Assembly (NCBI GenBank): GCA_963921195.1
Contig: OY992537.1
Span: 36,007,410 to 36,071,409 of the forward strand
DNA from: Pegoplata infirma
Taxonomy: Eukaryota > Arthropoda > Insecta > Diptera > Anthomyiidae
Reading direction: 5' to 3'
Length of the DNA stretch: 64,000 nt
The notes under the pieces were generated by a model. The model did no database searches and was not told the DNA's origin. It saw only the letters and a list, made by a program, of their open reading frames with translations. Positions 1 through 11,654 of the stretch are shown piece after piece (position 1 is the first letter of the stretch; the number at the start of each line of letters is the position of its first letter). The position numbers and the translations under genes were made by a program.

Positions 1-297
1 GTCAAATTTCTTTGTTGAAAAAAAATTTTCATTTGTCAGATCAACAAATTGTGTTTGTGTTTGTTGAATTTCTATGTTGAAAAAAAAATTAGGTTTCTTT
101 TAATTTTGTAACATCAATAAATTGGGTTTGTGTTTGTTGAATTTCTTTGTTGAAAACGAAAAAATTCTTTTTCCAACAATCAAAATTAACAAACGTTAGT
201 TGATATCACAAATTTCCGTATAGGAGCACTTTCAGTGAAAAAATTAATTGTATTCACAAATATGGGGGTCAGTGTAACAATTCGTTTTTTTCTGTGT
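1..297 (+). repeat. TTTGTTGAA-rich dispersed repeat, cut by the window edge
   Basis: This repeat contains several direct sub-repeats of TTTGTTGAATTTCTTTGTTG and ends in TTTTTTTCTGTG followed by TA. A second copy in the same orientation lies at 19979-20227 and shares the tail about the Cs in ATATGGGGGTCA and the same CTGTG|TA end. The end matches the terminus of the element at 1919-2568, so it is probably a TA-targeting non-autonomous DNA transposon. The left end is outside the window. Confidence 0.6.
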
Positions 298-299
298 AA

Positions 300-1730
300 T
301 GTAAGAGGTAATCTCCGACATTACCTATCCGGTTTTAAAAATGTTGTTACTAATTTTAAGATTCTTAGACACACAAACATTAGTACCTTTTCGATCTGCT
401 GAAATCAGGTGCGGATCCATGGGGAGGGGATCCAATTTCGAAAGAGGAGAAAAAGGAGAAGAGAGAAAAACTTATTTTATAGTGAGAACAAATTTTCAGA
501 ATGAAACAAAAAATATGAAAACTTTCTTGTGGAAACATTGTTTGACTTTAAAAATTTATCTATATCACACAGAAAGAATTGAAACCGAAAGTCAATCAAC
601 AAAAACGCGGATTCAATTAATTTTTTAATTGAAACTCCTCCGATAAAGAAAATTGTTATATCAATCATCAAATTGTAGGTGATTAATTGATTTTTATTTC
701 ATTTAATCATTTTTTCGATTTTGATCAAAAATTTGATTGATTTTTTATTTAAAGTCAATTAAAATAATTATTGATTTAACAAATGAATTTTACGCTTATG
801 GAAAAATTATGAAGAAATTCATATTTTTTGCTTTCCAATATGTTGCCGACAATAAAAAAAAGTAAAACCGTAGTAAAGAGTATATTTTTGAACTAATGTA
901 TTCAAATAAATTGAATTGAAAAAAAATCTGGTATGTTGAAAATTTGTAATTCGACAGTTAAAGAATATAACAAAAATTCCAATCAAAACATTGATTGACT
1001 TATTTAAATTTTGTTGATCAATAGATTTAATTGAAATTTTTTAGCCAATAATTTTTTGTGTGCAGAAATAACATTAATTTTTCAGAGCTTTTCATTTAAA
1101 TCAGAGATTTTTTGGTAATGTCGAAAAAATGTTTTCCAAAAGACATGTTCCGAATGTAAAAGTTTTTAAAACTGAAAAATTTTTCTATAGAGAAATATCT
1201 GGGCTGAACAATTTTTTTAGTACCATATTTGTAAAACAAAAAAAATAATATAACGAAATCAGAGAGTTTTTTAAAAAAATTTTTTTTTTTTTGAAAATCG
1301 AAGAATTTTTCCAAAAGAAAAATCTTTGTGTATCACTATAAAATTTTTTTGGATTGAATTTTTTTTATCTTTGAATTTAAAAAATTTTATGCGACAAATG
1401 TTTTAGATTTAAATAATTTCTCCGAGTCTAAAGGATGTTTAGTAAGAGATACCGAGCCGGCAAATAAAATTACCCCTGACATACTGCTGACTCTCCTTTT
1501 ATAAAATAGCTGACATCTTCATAAAATTTTTTAAAATGTCCCCAATGACATATCAGCAGTTGGTAAGCGGTTGTTAAAACGAATTGTAGGTGGCCGCCGA
1601 TACTGGCGGACACTGCTGACCAACTGCTGACATGTCATTTGGCACATTTTGAAAAATTGTATGAATTGTATTTAAGCAAAATCAGACTATTCATAAAATA
1701 AATTTATGAGAAAAATTGTATGGAAACCGC
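300..1730. other. AT-rich stretch without a recognisable feature
   Basis: Long A and T runs. The short open frames here show no codon structure or domain that I recognise. Confidence 0.6.
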
Positions 1731-1734
1731 CTTA

Positions 1735-2965
1735 AGGGTTGGAGATAGAGCGTGAGTATGTTCTAAGAAGATGTTGGGATAAACAAAATATTAAACGTGA
1801 TCATACATTTGACTCCTCTAGGGGCACTTTTGAGGCAGTTAGAGCTGTAGGGGCAGTTTTATTAAAATATAATCTTTGTATGGGAGCCCTCTTAAGGAGT
1901 AGATGCAGTGCTTAGGTACACAGAAAAAAATATGGAGGAAACAAATTTGAGTAATCACTTGTTTAAATTTAAAAACAAAAATTGAGTAATTTTTTAATTG
2001 ACGCAATTAAAAATTTACTCAAAAATTTTAAAAACAATTTAAGTAAATAATTTAATAAAAATTTAATAGTTTTTTTTATTTTTTTTTAAACTTTCACAGT
2101 TTTTTGAATTCTCGTTTAGTTTATTGTTTTTTGTGTATGTATATGAAAGTTTGTAATCGTCATTAAAAAATTTTCCTATGTTTTTGAGACATAAATATGT
2201 TTGGTAAAGTTTGAAAAAACAAGTTTTTTTTTTTTTTTTTTGTAAAAAAATTTAAAACTTTTTTAAACTTTAAGCGTCCAACCTAAATCAAACGGACGTA
2301 AAAATTTCAAATTTGACGTGTTTGTTTTTGTTTTTTTATGTCTTGCGCAACGCTATTTGATTCTGGTTCGACCCTAAAAAAAATAAATAGATAAATTTTC
2401 AAAATTGACACAATTAAAAATTTACTCAAATTTTTTTTCGAACATTTAATAAATTTTTATTAAAAATTTACTCAATACTATTAAACCGTTTACTGGTGGA
2501 AAATTGAGTAATTTTTTACTCAATAGTATTAAAAATTTACTCAAATATTTTTTTTATTTTTTTCTGTGTATGTTTGCAAAGAATGTTAGGGAGGAAAAAT
2601 GAATTGGGATAGGTCTTGCATTTGATCTCTCTAGGGACGATTTCGTGGCTTTTTGTTGATTTTTTGTCAAAATCTATTCAAAATCTATTCTTATAAGAAT
2701 ATGTTGGGATGGACAAAATATTAAGGGTCGATCATACATTTGACTCATCTAGGGGCACTTTTGAAACAGTAAGAGCTTTAGAAGCAGTTTTATAAAAATA
2801 TAATACTTTGTATGGGATCCCCCTTAAGGAGTGGAGACACTGCTTAGGTATGTTTACAAAAAATTTTAGGGAGGAAAAACTAATGGGCGTAGGTCTTTTA
2901 TTTCCCTAGGGGCGACTTCGGGGCTTTTTGCTGATTTTTCAACAAAATCTACCAATTTTAAGGTT
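1735..2965. repeat. Tandem-duplicated repeat unit (GGAGATAGAGCG / TTAAGGAGT family)
   Basis: Two direct copies lie side by side: unit A about 1735-2690, unit B about 2695-2965. They share ATGTTGGGAT, ATCATACATTTGACTC, CTAGGGGCACTTTTGA, TGTATGGGAGCC(C)TCTTAAGGAGT and GCTTAGGTA. Unit A is interrupted by the element at 1919-2568 and unit B is not, so unit B serves as an empty-site control. Related sequence forms the hairpin arms at 39790-40805. No coding potential seen. Confidence 0.75.
1919..2568. mobile_element. Non-autonomous TIR element, TA target duplication
   Basis: The 650-bp element starts CACAGAAAAAAAT and ends ATTTTTTTCTGTG. It is flanked by TA on both sides (1917-1918 and 2569-2570). 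Unit B of the surrounding tandem repeat reads GCTTAGGTATGTTTACAAA at the same place, which is the unoccupied site and fixes both boundaries. The inside is rich in inverted copies of AAAAATTTACTCAA. There is no transposase frame. TA duplication suits Tc1/mariner or other TA-targeting superfamilies; the ends alone do not decide which. Confidence 0.85.
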
Positions 2966-3225
2966 CGGGGGGTTTTCATATTAGATTGTTTTGGTATTTA
3001 GATTGTTTTGGTATGTTGACAAGAGTTGTTCAGGTCGACCGTTACTACAATTTTGCCAAATATTATTACGGAAAAATTAACAGTCCCAGTAAGTTATGCT
3101 GAAGAACGTGAAAAAACGATATTTTTTCCTATATTTTTTCAAAAAAAGTCCAAATAAAAATTTTTTTTTAGCATGAAATGTTAACAAAATTTGTTCAACG
3201 GACTATTATACTTAAGCGATAGCAG

Positions 3226-3352
3226 CAACTCAAGCAGATTGTTCTGCTGAAATCAGCAGATTATTCTGCTGAAATCAGCAGATTGTTCTGCTAAAATCAG
3301 CAGATTTTTCTGCTAAAATCAGCAGATATTTCTGCTAAAATCAGATTTCTCT
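3226..3352 (+). repeat. Minisatellite, unit TCAGCAGATTNTTCTGCTRAAA
   Basis: About five tandem units of ~23-25 bp. Each unit is nearly self-complementary (CAGCAGA...TCTGCTG), so the array can form cruciforms or hairpins. Confidence 0.85.
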
Positions 3353-3404
3353 GCTGTCGAACAACACACATGTTTAATAGCTAAAACGCCAGATAAAAGT
3401 ATAA

Positions 3405-3477
3405 GCTTCCGTAGCGTAGTGGTTAAGAAGTGTACTTTCAAATCGGAAGGTGGCGAGTTCGATTCTGGCTGGCGGCG
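3405..3477 (+). tRNA. tRNA-like sequence (probable tRNA pseudogene or SINE head)
   Basis: The 73-bp stretch starts GCTTCCGTAGCGTAGTGG. It has a perfect A box (TAGCGTAGTGG) and a near-perfect B box (GAGTTCGATTC). The acceptor arms GCTTCCG and TGGCGGC give six of seven pairs counting wobbles, and the T arm pairs four of five. The D stem and anticodon stem are poor, so the anticodon is uncertain: AAT is one reading. It is followed at once by T(10), a possible pol III terminator. It sits inside a mobile element, so a tRNA-derived element is more likely than a working tRNA. Confidence 0.5.
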
Positions 3478-3639
3478 TATGTTTTTTTTTTTCTTGTTAT
3501 ATTTATTCACCTCTTATGACAGATATTTAGCAAACCGTGTTTGCAAAAATCAGCAGATTTCTCATATGGCTCAAAATGGGTGTATTTTCAGCAGATTTTT
3601 CTGCTGATTGGACAGAGAATTTATTTTGAGTGTACGTTT

Positions 3640-4140
3640 AAATGAAAGTTTGACAATGAAAAAAAAATTTGAATTCTTGATCGTAGGAAAATAACATTTT
3701 TTGAAATTTTTTGAAACTTTTCTAGAGGCGATATCTAAAAAACAGTACAACCGATTCCAGATTTTTGGAAATTTTCCAAAGTTTCAAATTTTTGATCGAT
3801 TTGTTGCACGGGTTTAAATGATCGGATTTGCTCAAATTAACTTTACAAGAAAGATTGTCGTAAGCTTTATGAAAGGGTCAAAAATATTCTAGAAAGTAGA
3901 AAAAATCTGAAATTTTTTGCAGATTTCAAATAGCGATATCTGGAAAATCGTTTGAAAGAAAACACTTGTAAATTTATAAAAATCTTAAACTTTGATCGCC
4001 AGGCACCACTGGGTAATTCAAGACGATTGACCTAAAATTTGTACCACATAAGTCTTAGGACTAGCAGAATAAAAATTTGACCACCCTTTCAAAATCGGAA
4101 AAAAAGTTTTTCGTCCTACAAGAAATGTTCGTCTAATAGT
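3640..4140. repeat. Dispersed repeat X (copy 1)
   Basis: It carries GCGATATCT, TTTGATCGCCAGGCACCA and TCAAAATCGGAA in order. A second copy is spread over 45690-45824, 47683-47759 and 49432-49690, where it is split by two insertions. No coding potential seen. Confidence 0.6.
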
Positions 4141-5370
4141 ACTGGTATGCTTTAAAATCCAAATAATTTCATTCGGTGCACCGCGGTGGTAGACATTTTT
4201 CTGATTTCATTTAATTACGATTATGGATTCGAAAGTTTTCAAGAACATTTTTATCGGAACTGGGCTATTTAAATTTGATTATCAAGAGTAATATAAAGAT
4301 TTAATAGGAATGAATGGGAAACTCTAATACTGATACTTTTTATTATTTTTTCACAATTCCTATAACGTTTCCATGAACTCTTTCAAAAATTCTATGGCAA
4401 TGTGTCAGTATATCCTTTTTCAACATTAGTACAAATCAAGTTTACTTGTGGTAAGTATTACAAAAAAAGTTTTTAAGCTTGCATAAATACAGTCATTGAA
4501 ACCACACTCTGTTAACACTTATTTTTTTTTGTTTTAAATATTTTTTTAATTATAGTATTTTGTGTTTTGTAAAACACATGTTTTACATGGTGATCTTTTT
4601 TGAAAATCTACAACACATTTTCGAACATTTAAGATTAAAGATTAAAAATAATGATGATCGTTGTCGTCATGATGATGAGTAAATTTGTGTGTAAATTAAA
4701 ATGTTTAAAATATGTAAATCAATAAATTTACAATTTAGATATAAAAAGAAGAAAACATTGGGTACCGGCAAAGTAAATGAGGTAAATATAAATATAAATA
4801 AATAACCCAGTAAGAAAGGAGATTACAAAATTGAAGAAGCTAAAATTTGAACACAAGCTGGTGTAATTTTCCCCTTTTGTTTATTTCAGAAAAAATGAGA
4901 TCGCTTCACGTATAACAAATGCATTTTACTTTGACAAAAGGGCCGGTCTACACAGAATTCGCTCCAATAACAAATCCGAATGCACTTCCTGAAAAGTTTC
5001 AATACTTATCTAAACTTTCGGTAATAGTTGGTCAAAAAAGTTGGCAGATCACACGGAATGTAACGGTGTTTCACCGAATCTTAAATGAACAATTGTAGTA
5101 TATCCTTTAATGACCTAAAATTACCTACGTAAAACCACATCCGTTTGCGATTGTATATTTTTGAGTTCCTATGCTCAAACGAGCAAGTTGAGAAAAACTT
5201 GTTTAAGAATACATTTCTTTGCTGGGATACTGATTTAAACATGCGTGTGTGTTCTTGATTAAAGAAATACTCAAAAAACGGTGAAATGTGTACATTGTAA
5301 ATCCTTAATTTTTTTTATAAATACCCAAATTTTGAAAAGAAGGGTAAATGGCAGACGAAAGATCTGTTGC
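4140..5370. other. AT-rich stretch without a recognisable feature
   Basis: There are scattered short microsatellite-like runs (AAATATAAATA near 4785, GATGATG near 4665). No gene or clear repeat family was recognised. Confidence 0.5.
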
Positions 5371-5373
5371 TTA

Positions 5374-5843
5374 TAGTGCGTTTACACTGGTCCTCTAAGC
5401 TAGCTTAAAGTAGATTGTGGCTCCAATCCAGTTTCAATCTATTAGATTGCCCATACAAATTTATTTTTTTCAATCTAGTAGTTTAGACTCTAAACGGCAA
5501 ACGCAATCTGGTAAAGTTAGATACAACTCTGTATTTCTATTATTTGCATTTTCCAACACTGAAAAACACCGACACAAAGCCTGCCGTTTTGATGACGCCG
5601 CCAAGTATGTGTATGCCGCCGTCATTGTTATTTGTAAACGCCGTCGCTGTCCTTGTTAATCATACGACGACTAATTACCGTCGCCGTCTTTTGACGCAGT
5701 CACACACATTTATTACCAACTTGTTGTTATAAATGCCAATCCTAATCTTCTCAAATGTAAAAAATGCCAATGTAAACGGTACAGATTGCAAAGTAGATTA
5801 AAATCGCAATTTACTAGATTAGAAATCCAATGTAAACGCACTA
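5374..5843. mobile_element. PIF/Harbinger-type MITE, TTA target duplication
   Basis: The 470-bp element has TIRs TAGTGCGTTTACACTGG and CCAATGTAAACGCACTA, complementary except for one base. The 3-bp duplication TTA is at 5371-5373 and 5844-5846. TWA duplications and short TIRs with small size are typical of PIF/Harbinger MITEs. Subterminal blocks (TAGATTGTGG..., ...AATCTACTTT) are also inverted. The two overlapping open frames of 80 and 62 residues inside it show no transposase motif. Confidence 0.85.
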
Positions 5844-6287
5844 TTAAAGCATACTTATGTTTTTAACACTTACTTTAGTTCTTAACTTTTAGAGGATTGA
5901 GGATGTATAAAATCAAGAGAGAAAATAAACTAATTTAAATGTCGATGAGCAGCATTTACACAATGCCCTACGTAGTAGGCAGGCTCGTCTTAAGGTATGG
6001 CGGGTCTTCGGGCACACATGAATTTGGGCCGAGTGCAAAATAAAAAGTCCCATATATATTTATTCCTTTTAGTCCTTCAAGGAGCATAGGCCCGCTCCCA
6101 TTACAAGAACAAAAAAATTTTGTTATGATTGTTATATTTTCTGTGGTTAAGAGGTACAAATTATGAAAAATATGTCAGAATCTGAGACTTTTCTTTCTGA
6201 TTTTAGAATCTGATTTTTTATATTTTTTTTTGTTTTTTAAACAAAATTTTACCATTTTGTATATCCTATCCGATTCTGAGACATTTT
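5844..6287. other. Stretch without a recognisable gene
   Basis: The 6170-6285 part carries AATCTGAGAC-type motifs, and the same motif resumes after the next element (6905-6990). They resemble the palindromic minisatellite at 20530-21070. The INE-1-like copy appears to have landed inside a short run of that repeat. Confidence 0.5.
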
Positions 6288-6900
6288 TATACCCTCCAAC
6301 CACAGTATGGGGGTATACTCACTTTGTCATTCCGTGTGTAACGCATCGAAATATCGGTCTAGGATCCTATAAAGTATATATATTATTGATCAGTGATCGA
6401 TTCTAAGACTTTCTAGCGGTGTCCGTCCGTCCGTCTGTCTGTGGAAGACATGATACAGCCCAAAATGAAAGAGCTAGACTCCTGAAGTTTGGCACAAATA
6501 AGTCTTATGGTCATAGGCTGGTTAGGTTCGGAAATGGGAAAAATCGGACCAGGAGAAAAAAGTTCCCCCTTGAGGAACTAAACCAACCACTGTAAAACAC
6601 CATACTTTTACATGTGTTTTTGTATAACAAATGCAACATTTTTATGCTTCAAGAAGCTCAAAGTTCTGGATTTGGACCCGGGGGATTAGAAAATATGTTT
6701 TTAAACATATATTTCGAGGGAAAATTTGTCCCCCAATGACCACTGCCGACCTTTTGTGGGTGTGGATTAACAAAAAAATTTTAAAAAAATGATAAAGTTG
6801 TATTTCTTTTGTGCGAAAAGCATAAGAATAAATTTTTAAACATATATTTCGATGGAAAATTTGTCCACTGCCGACCTCCCCCCCCAAACCCAAAACTTTT
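6288..6900 (+). mobile_element. INE-1/Helentron-like non-autonomous element
   Basis: It starts TATACCCTCCAACCACAG, continues with CTCACTTTGTCATTCCGT, then AAAGTATATATATTATTGATC and GTCCGTCCGTCTGTCTG. This order matches the 5' part of Drosophila INE-1. Later blocks TTCCCCCTTGAGGAACTAAA and TTTTGTGGGTGTGGATT recur in the other copies. The 3' hairpin is missing, so the copy is 3'-truncated. Confidence 0.8.
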
Positions 6901-7489
6901 TTTAAACGAAAAATGTCTCAAAATCTGAGTCTTTTTCTATACGAAGAATATCTCAATATGTCAGAATTGGATACAATATACGAAAAGGTAAATTTTTTTT
7001 TTATACAAAAAAAAAAAAAATTATAAAAGGATCAGGATTTGAGTTCCCAATATGAAATTCTCCATCTCCATAGAAATAACGAAAATCTGTATCACTCTAT
7101 GTAATTAACTGCATTTTAGGGTATATCGATTAAGAACGTCGAATAATTTTTTGTGTTAACAACATTGCGTAAAAATTTGTATTCTATTCCGATTCCTGAT
7201 CCATTTCATTTTTCTTCATGTAGGTTTCATTCCTTTTAGTATAATATAAGAAATACACTTAGAAAATTATGTCATTAACTGTTTGTAGTTTATTTGAAAA
7301 GTTTTACGTTTTGTCGTTTTTAAAAGAAAAAACATTCTCAGTTTTTTTAAATGACTATTTCTATTCTTTGTTTAAAAAATAACAACATAAAAATTTCATT
7401 AGCCTTCAGTTTTTAAAGTCATTTATTTTTGGTCTGTAAGTAAAAATAAGTGATATTTCTTTAATTTTTAATGATTTTTCTACGTTATT

Positions 7490-8131
7490 ATAACCTACAC
7501 CACTCTGTGGTACAGGGTATAATGATTTTGTGGTGATATTTGTAATTACCAGAAATATTGGTCCTAGACCTTCCTTCAAGTATACCGATCGACTCAAAAT
7601 TATATTTTTAGTCGATATTGCGATGTCCGTCCGTCCGTCTGTCCGCCCGTCCGTCCACCTATCGGATTAAGCACGATACAGGTCGCAATTTTCAATCAAT
7701 TGACTTGAATTGAAGAAAATCGGTCTATGTTAAGACCTAGCCCCCATACAAACGCCCCCTTTGGATTCGGTTTAAATGACTCTAATAACCGTATTATAAT
7801 AGATATCGTTTATCAAATTTTGTATGCAAAAATCATCATTTTAAATTTCAAAGGAATCGGGTCAGTCCTTCTGGTAGTCCCCATACAAACCACCCTCCCG
7901 AAATTAACATAATTCCCTCAAAATTCATAAAAATCAAAATATTTGATAAACATTTTATTTTTAGGTGTTAAACGTGTACTTTAGTAACCTAATCAAATCT
8001 GAATATAATTGGACCATTTTTGGGCAACAAAATTTCGACCGATGTCTAGACTTGGGCCCCATTTTCCGGAAAACACTGGTGTAGGGTATCATATGGTCGG
8101 TCTTGACCGACTATAGCTTTCTCCCTTGTTT
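7490..8131 (+). mobile_element. INE-1/Helentron-like element, divergent subfamily
   Basis: The GATGTCCGTCCGTCCGTCTG block is present. The 3' end is GGTCGGTCTTGACCGACTAT (a hairpin) followed by AGCTTTCTCCCTTGTTTTT. That end is very close to the 3' end of Drosophila INE-1 as I remember it (hairpin, then GTTCTCCCTTGTTTT). It therefore represents a second subfamily beside the CACTTGTT-ending copies. No protein is encoded. Confidence 0.8.
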
Positions 8132-8279
8132 TTTTTTAATTGTTGGCATTTTTTAAAGAAATGTCATTAAATTTTACCTACTTGTGTTATTTTTTTGTAG
8201 ACAAAAATTCATAAAATTATTTATAGAGATATAAAATCATATTTGTATCAAGTAACTTTGGCACGATGGGTAAAGTGAC

Positions 8280-8500
8280 TGGCCAGAAAACATTTTTTAA
8301 AATAAAATTCAATAGAAAAATTGTAAAAATAACCTACGAAATCATTAATTTTTAATGTTTTCGAAGTTATTTTTTTTTTAATTTGTTGGTAAAAATAACA
8401 CTACAGTCATTAATTTTTAATGTTTTCGTAGGTTATTTGTTCGAATTCGTTGGTAAAAAAATTGAAGTGACGTTATTTTTTAATGTTCAATGTTATTTAT
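8280..8500. repeat. Short local duplication
   Basis: TCATTAATTTTTAATGTTTT followed by CG(T)AG(G)TTATTT occurs twice (about 8340-8385 and 8405-8440), and a weaker third copy follows. The cause is not clear. Confidence 0.5.
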
Positions 8501-8789
8501 TTTAGAAAATTTTATTAACAGTAAAAAATAAATGTTGATGTTTGTTAAAACTAATAAATAATTACCGGGATGGTTTTCAAATGTTTTATCACTTGTTTTA
8601 AATATGTTTTTCATTTGTTTTTGCCTTGAAAATAATTGAGTGTAATATTTTTCTCTTTCCAATCGTATTAGTATAACAATTCGAAAAAATTGGCCGTATG
8701 CTTCAAATTTACTTTTTTGACACCTGTCATATTTGTCGAGTCTGCATTAGTCTGTGACCAAAGTCAAATTTTAACCGTTTTTGTTTATA

Positions 8790-9620
8790 AGAATAGGAAT
8801 TTCCAAAAAACTTTTATTAGAATTTACTAAATTTTTCATTGTATTTATGAAAACTTTCATAAATATAATGAAAAATTTAGTAAATATAGACCCTTTGAAC
8901 AATTATGAACCTGTTCCATTGTATTTATGAAACTGTTACATTGGACGAACTTCAATGGAGATTTTCATTATATTTATGACAGTTTTGATAAATATAATGA
9001 AGCTTTTTCTTTGAGTGTAGAAACTCTTCATAAATATTATGAAATGATTCATAAATACGATGAAGAATTTCATAGATTTAATTTTTTATTTTTTTAATAT
9101 TTGATAATATGTATTTGGAAACTATTTCATAGTATTTTTTAACCACTTCATTGGTACTATGGAATAGTTCCATATTTATTATGAAATACATAAAAAAATA
9201 ATATTATTTTTATGAAATAATAGTATTTATGAAATATTTCATAATATTTATGAAACAGTTACAAGTTTCATTATATTTACGAAAAAGTTGCATAGTATTT
9301 ATGAAATGTTTCATTAATAAAGCAAATGCATTATAATTTTTTCTTAGAAATAAAATTTATGATATTTACATTGGAAAAACTAAAATAAAGATTAAAAAAT
9401 TTAATTGTTTTTCCCCAATTTCTTAATCATATTACAAAAAATTATTTGACACGCTTATGAATTTTTTTATGAACTCATGAAATTTTATGATGTGCATTTC
9501 ATAGACTTTTTTGAGAAAACTTCATTATATTTATGAAGGTTTCATAAATATAATGAAATTTTATGACAAAAATAATTATGAAACAATGTAATAAATATTA
9601 TGAAGCATTTTTCTCTGAGT
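8790..9620. repeat. TTTATGAAA-rich inverted repeat region
   Basis: TTCATAAATATAATGAA and its complement recur many times in both orientations, so the region can fold on itself. The right border reads TTTTTCTCTGAGTG|TA, like the ends of the CACTC-type elements. A matching left border was not found, so its nature as one element is unproven. Confidence 0.55.
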
Positions 9621-9621
9621 G

Positions 9622-9790
9622 TAGGACTATTATTTCCGGAAATATAAAAAGTACCAAAAGTACTTTTGTCAGCATGTTTTTTCTGTCGGAGGATCCTACA
9701 TTCCAAATTTCTAGGACTATTATTTCCGGAAATATAAAAAGTACCAAAAGTACAGTTTTTTAGCCCCTTAAATTCGGAATTTAGAAACAT
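9622..9790. repeat. Two units of the GTACTTTTGGTAC tandem-repeat family
   Basis: A ~43-bp block starting TAGGACTATTATTTCCGGAA and running through AAAGTACCAAAAGTAC occurs twice, 90 bp apart (9622 and 9712). The same family forms the long array at 30965-32640. Confidence 0.75.
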
Positions 9791-10246
9791 CTACATATCA
9801 CTTTGGATCTGTTTTCCTCCCGGAAAATAAATTATATATTTGTGGAGTACTATCAAAGAAACACTGTAACATGTTACACCATATACCTTAATATTCTACT
9901 GTAGGGTATTCAAAAAAAGAAATTATTTACCTTTATTGTATTAAGTTCGATTAACTGATGTTCCTTGTGGCTTGAGGTGTTGATGGACACAGTTACGCGT
10001 TTAAATACATAAATAATTTTAAAAGGTATTCTTTTTCTGTTGTTCTTCATCACAGAACTCTTAAAAATGTTAAACGAACACCCATAATAATCATCATTAT
10101 GATCTACATGATCATTATTATCAATTGTAGTTTGAGGACATGAAAAAACAGATCTGGTACAAGTATGTTGTAATATATTTTTTTAATATTATTAAATAAA
10201 TTCTTTTTTTTGGCATATTTAACGCATTTTTTCACTACCTCCACCG

Positions 10247-11650
10247 CACAGTGAGACAACGCCGGCATTAAATACAAGGAGTCATTGTAGAGCTCTGAAA
10301 TTTTGCACAGGTTACTTTTGAGACAATTCCAGTTTTTTGAAAAAAAAATTATGAAAATACGCCCACTTTTACGCCCACCTCCCATACAATCGAAATTTGT
10401 AAAATGCCGTATTTTCCGTAATACTTAAGGTATAACTTTCAATTTTGGTATACTTGAATGTTATATTGTTACAAACATTATCGGAAAAAATTTTGAACTT
10501 TGGCCCACTTTTACCCATACCACCCATACAACCCCAACATAAAAAAAGCCATATTTTCTAAAATATTTTAGGTACAACCTTCAAATTTAATATTACTGTA
10601 ATTTATATCATTTCAAATGTTTCATGCAAAAACAACAATAACACGCCCACTATTACGCCCACCTCCCATGGAAATGCAATAAAAAAGAACAATTTTTTTT
10701 TCACTCTATCAATAATTTTTTAATATCATCATGGTGTTCTAATTTTTTCAATATGTTAGAGAAATGCTAATCTCTTATCAAAAGAGATCATTACAAGAAC
10801 ACTCATTATTACTTAACCCAATAAATAATGCAACATCTAAATTCAATATATAACAATTTAACTAACCACATTAGAAAGTGATCATAACACAACTTCGATA
10901 AGAACAACAGCTTGCACCATCAATTTAAATTAAAAATTATGCAACTATCTAACCCAAAGTCAATGACCTTCAAAAAAATTATCAATCAAATAAATAATGT
11001 AAATAAAATAATAATAAACAATAAGGGAATATGTGTAAACAATTAAAAAAAAATAACATGATATTGCATGCTAACATACGTATAGCGACAGAATGTGCGC
11101 GTTGCATATTTTTTGTATTTTTTTTGTATTTTTTTGTATGTTTAAAGTACTTTTGCAAACTTTTGCTATAGTTCCTTAATTTTAAATGAAAGCTGAGACT
11201 TCAATCTTTCATTTGATATAAGTCTTCACCTAGGGCGAGGGGCTGCTCTATATTTCCTAGTCCATTGAAAATGCAAAATGTTCAATTTTTACACCACAAT
11301 TCTGTTGTTAAGAAATTTTTTTTGTGTTTTTTTTTTTTTTAATTTATTTTTTCATCTACTCATTCTACAACAACTAAATTAATTAAAAAAATACTTTAAA
11401 GTTATATTTATTATGTATTTTTTATTTAATAAGCTTTTGAATGTTACATATTGAACTATCATATTTCAAGCGTTTTGGCATACCTCAACTTTGGCTCGCT
11501 CTAGACCAAAAAGTAATGAAGTTATGAGGCTGAAATTTCAGGGAATTGTTACTCCTATATCTGTTAATATACTGTGAAAATTTCATCCAAATTGGACGAC
11601 ACGCCAAAACCCATTTTTTGCCGCGGTTACTATAGGGCTGTCTCACTGTG
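10247..11650. mobile_element. Transib-like non-autonomous transposon with RSS-type ends
   Basis: The ends are CACAGTGAGACA at 10247 and TGTCTCACTGTG at 11650. They are flanked by the 5-bp GC-rich duplication CACCG (10242-10246 and 11651-11655). Transib elements, from which the RAG recombinase derives, have 5-bp GC-rich duplications and TIRs starting CACWRTG. CACAGTG is the consensus heptamer of vertebrate recombination signals. Read inward from the right end, 22-23 bp after the heptamer comes GCAAAAAATGG, which resembles an A-rich nonamer. The interior holds three repeats of ACGCCCACTTTTACGCCCAC type (10359, 10503, 10642) and no transposase frame. Confidence 0.75.
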
Positions 11651-11654
11651 CACC

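Larger units (their letters stand above)
3211..3632. mobile_element. Putative TIR element with CAGCAG minisatellite and tRNA-like core
   Basis: The right end reads TTATTTTGAGTG followed by TA, like the CACTCAAAA-type ends at 21539 and 23979. The left end is less clear, with only a partial match to TACACTCAAAA at 3209. The interior holds a minisatellite and a tRNA-like sequence. A partial copy of the right half, including TTGCTGATTGGACAGAGAAT, is at 45540-45665. Confidence 0.5.

Noticed and set aside
3405..3477. A working tRNA gene
   Set aside because: Pol III boxes and acceptor stem are good, but D and anticodon stems do not pair well and it lies in a mobile element.
5417..5732. Overlapping frames of 80 and 62 residues as a small gene
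   Set aside because: Both lie wholly inside the Harbinger-type MITE and carry no transposase motif.
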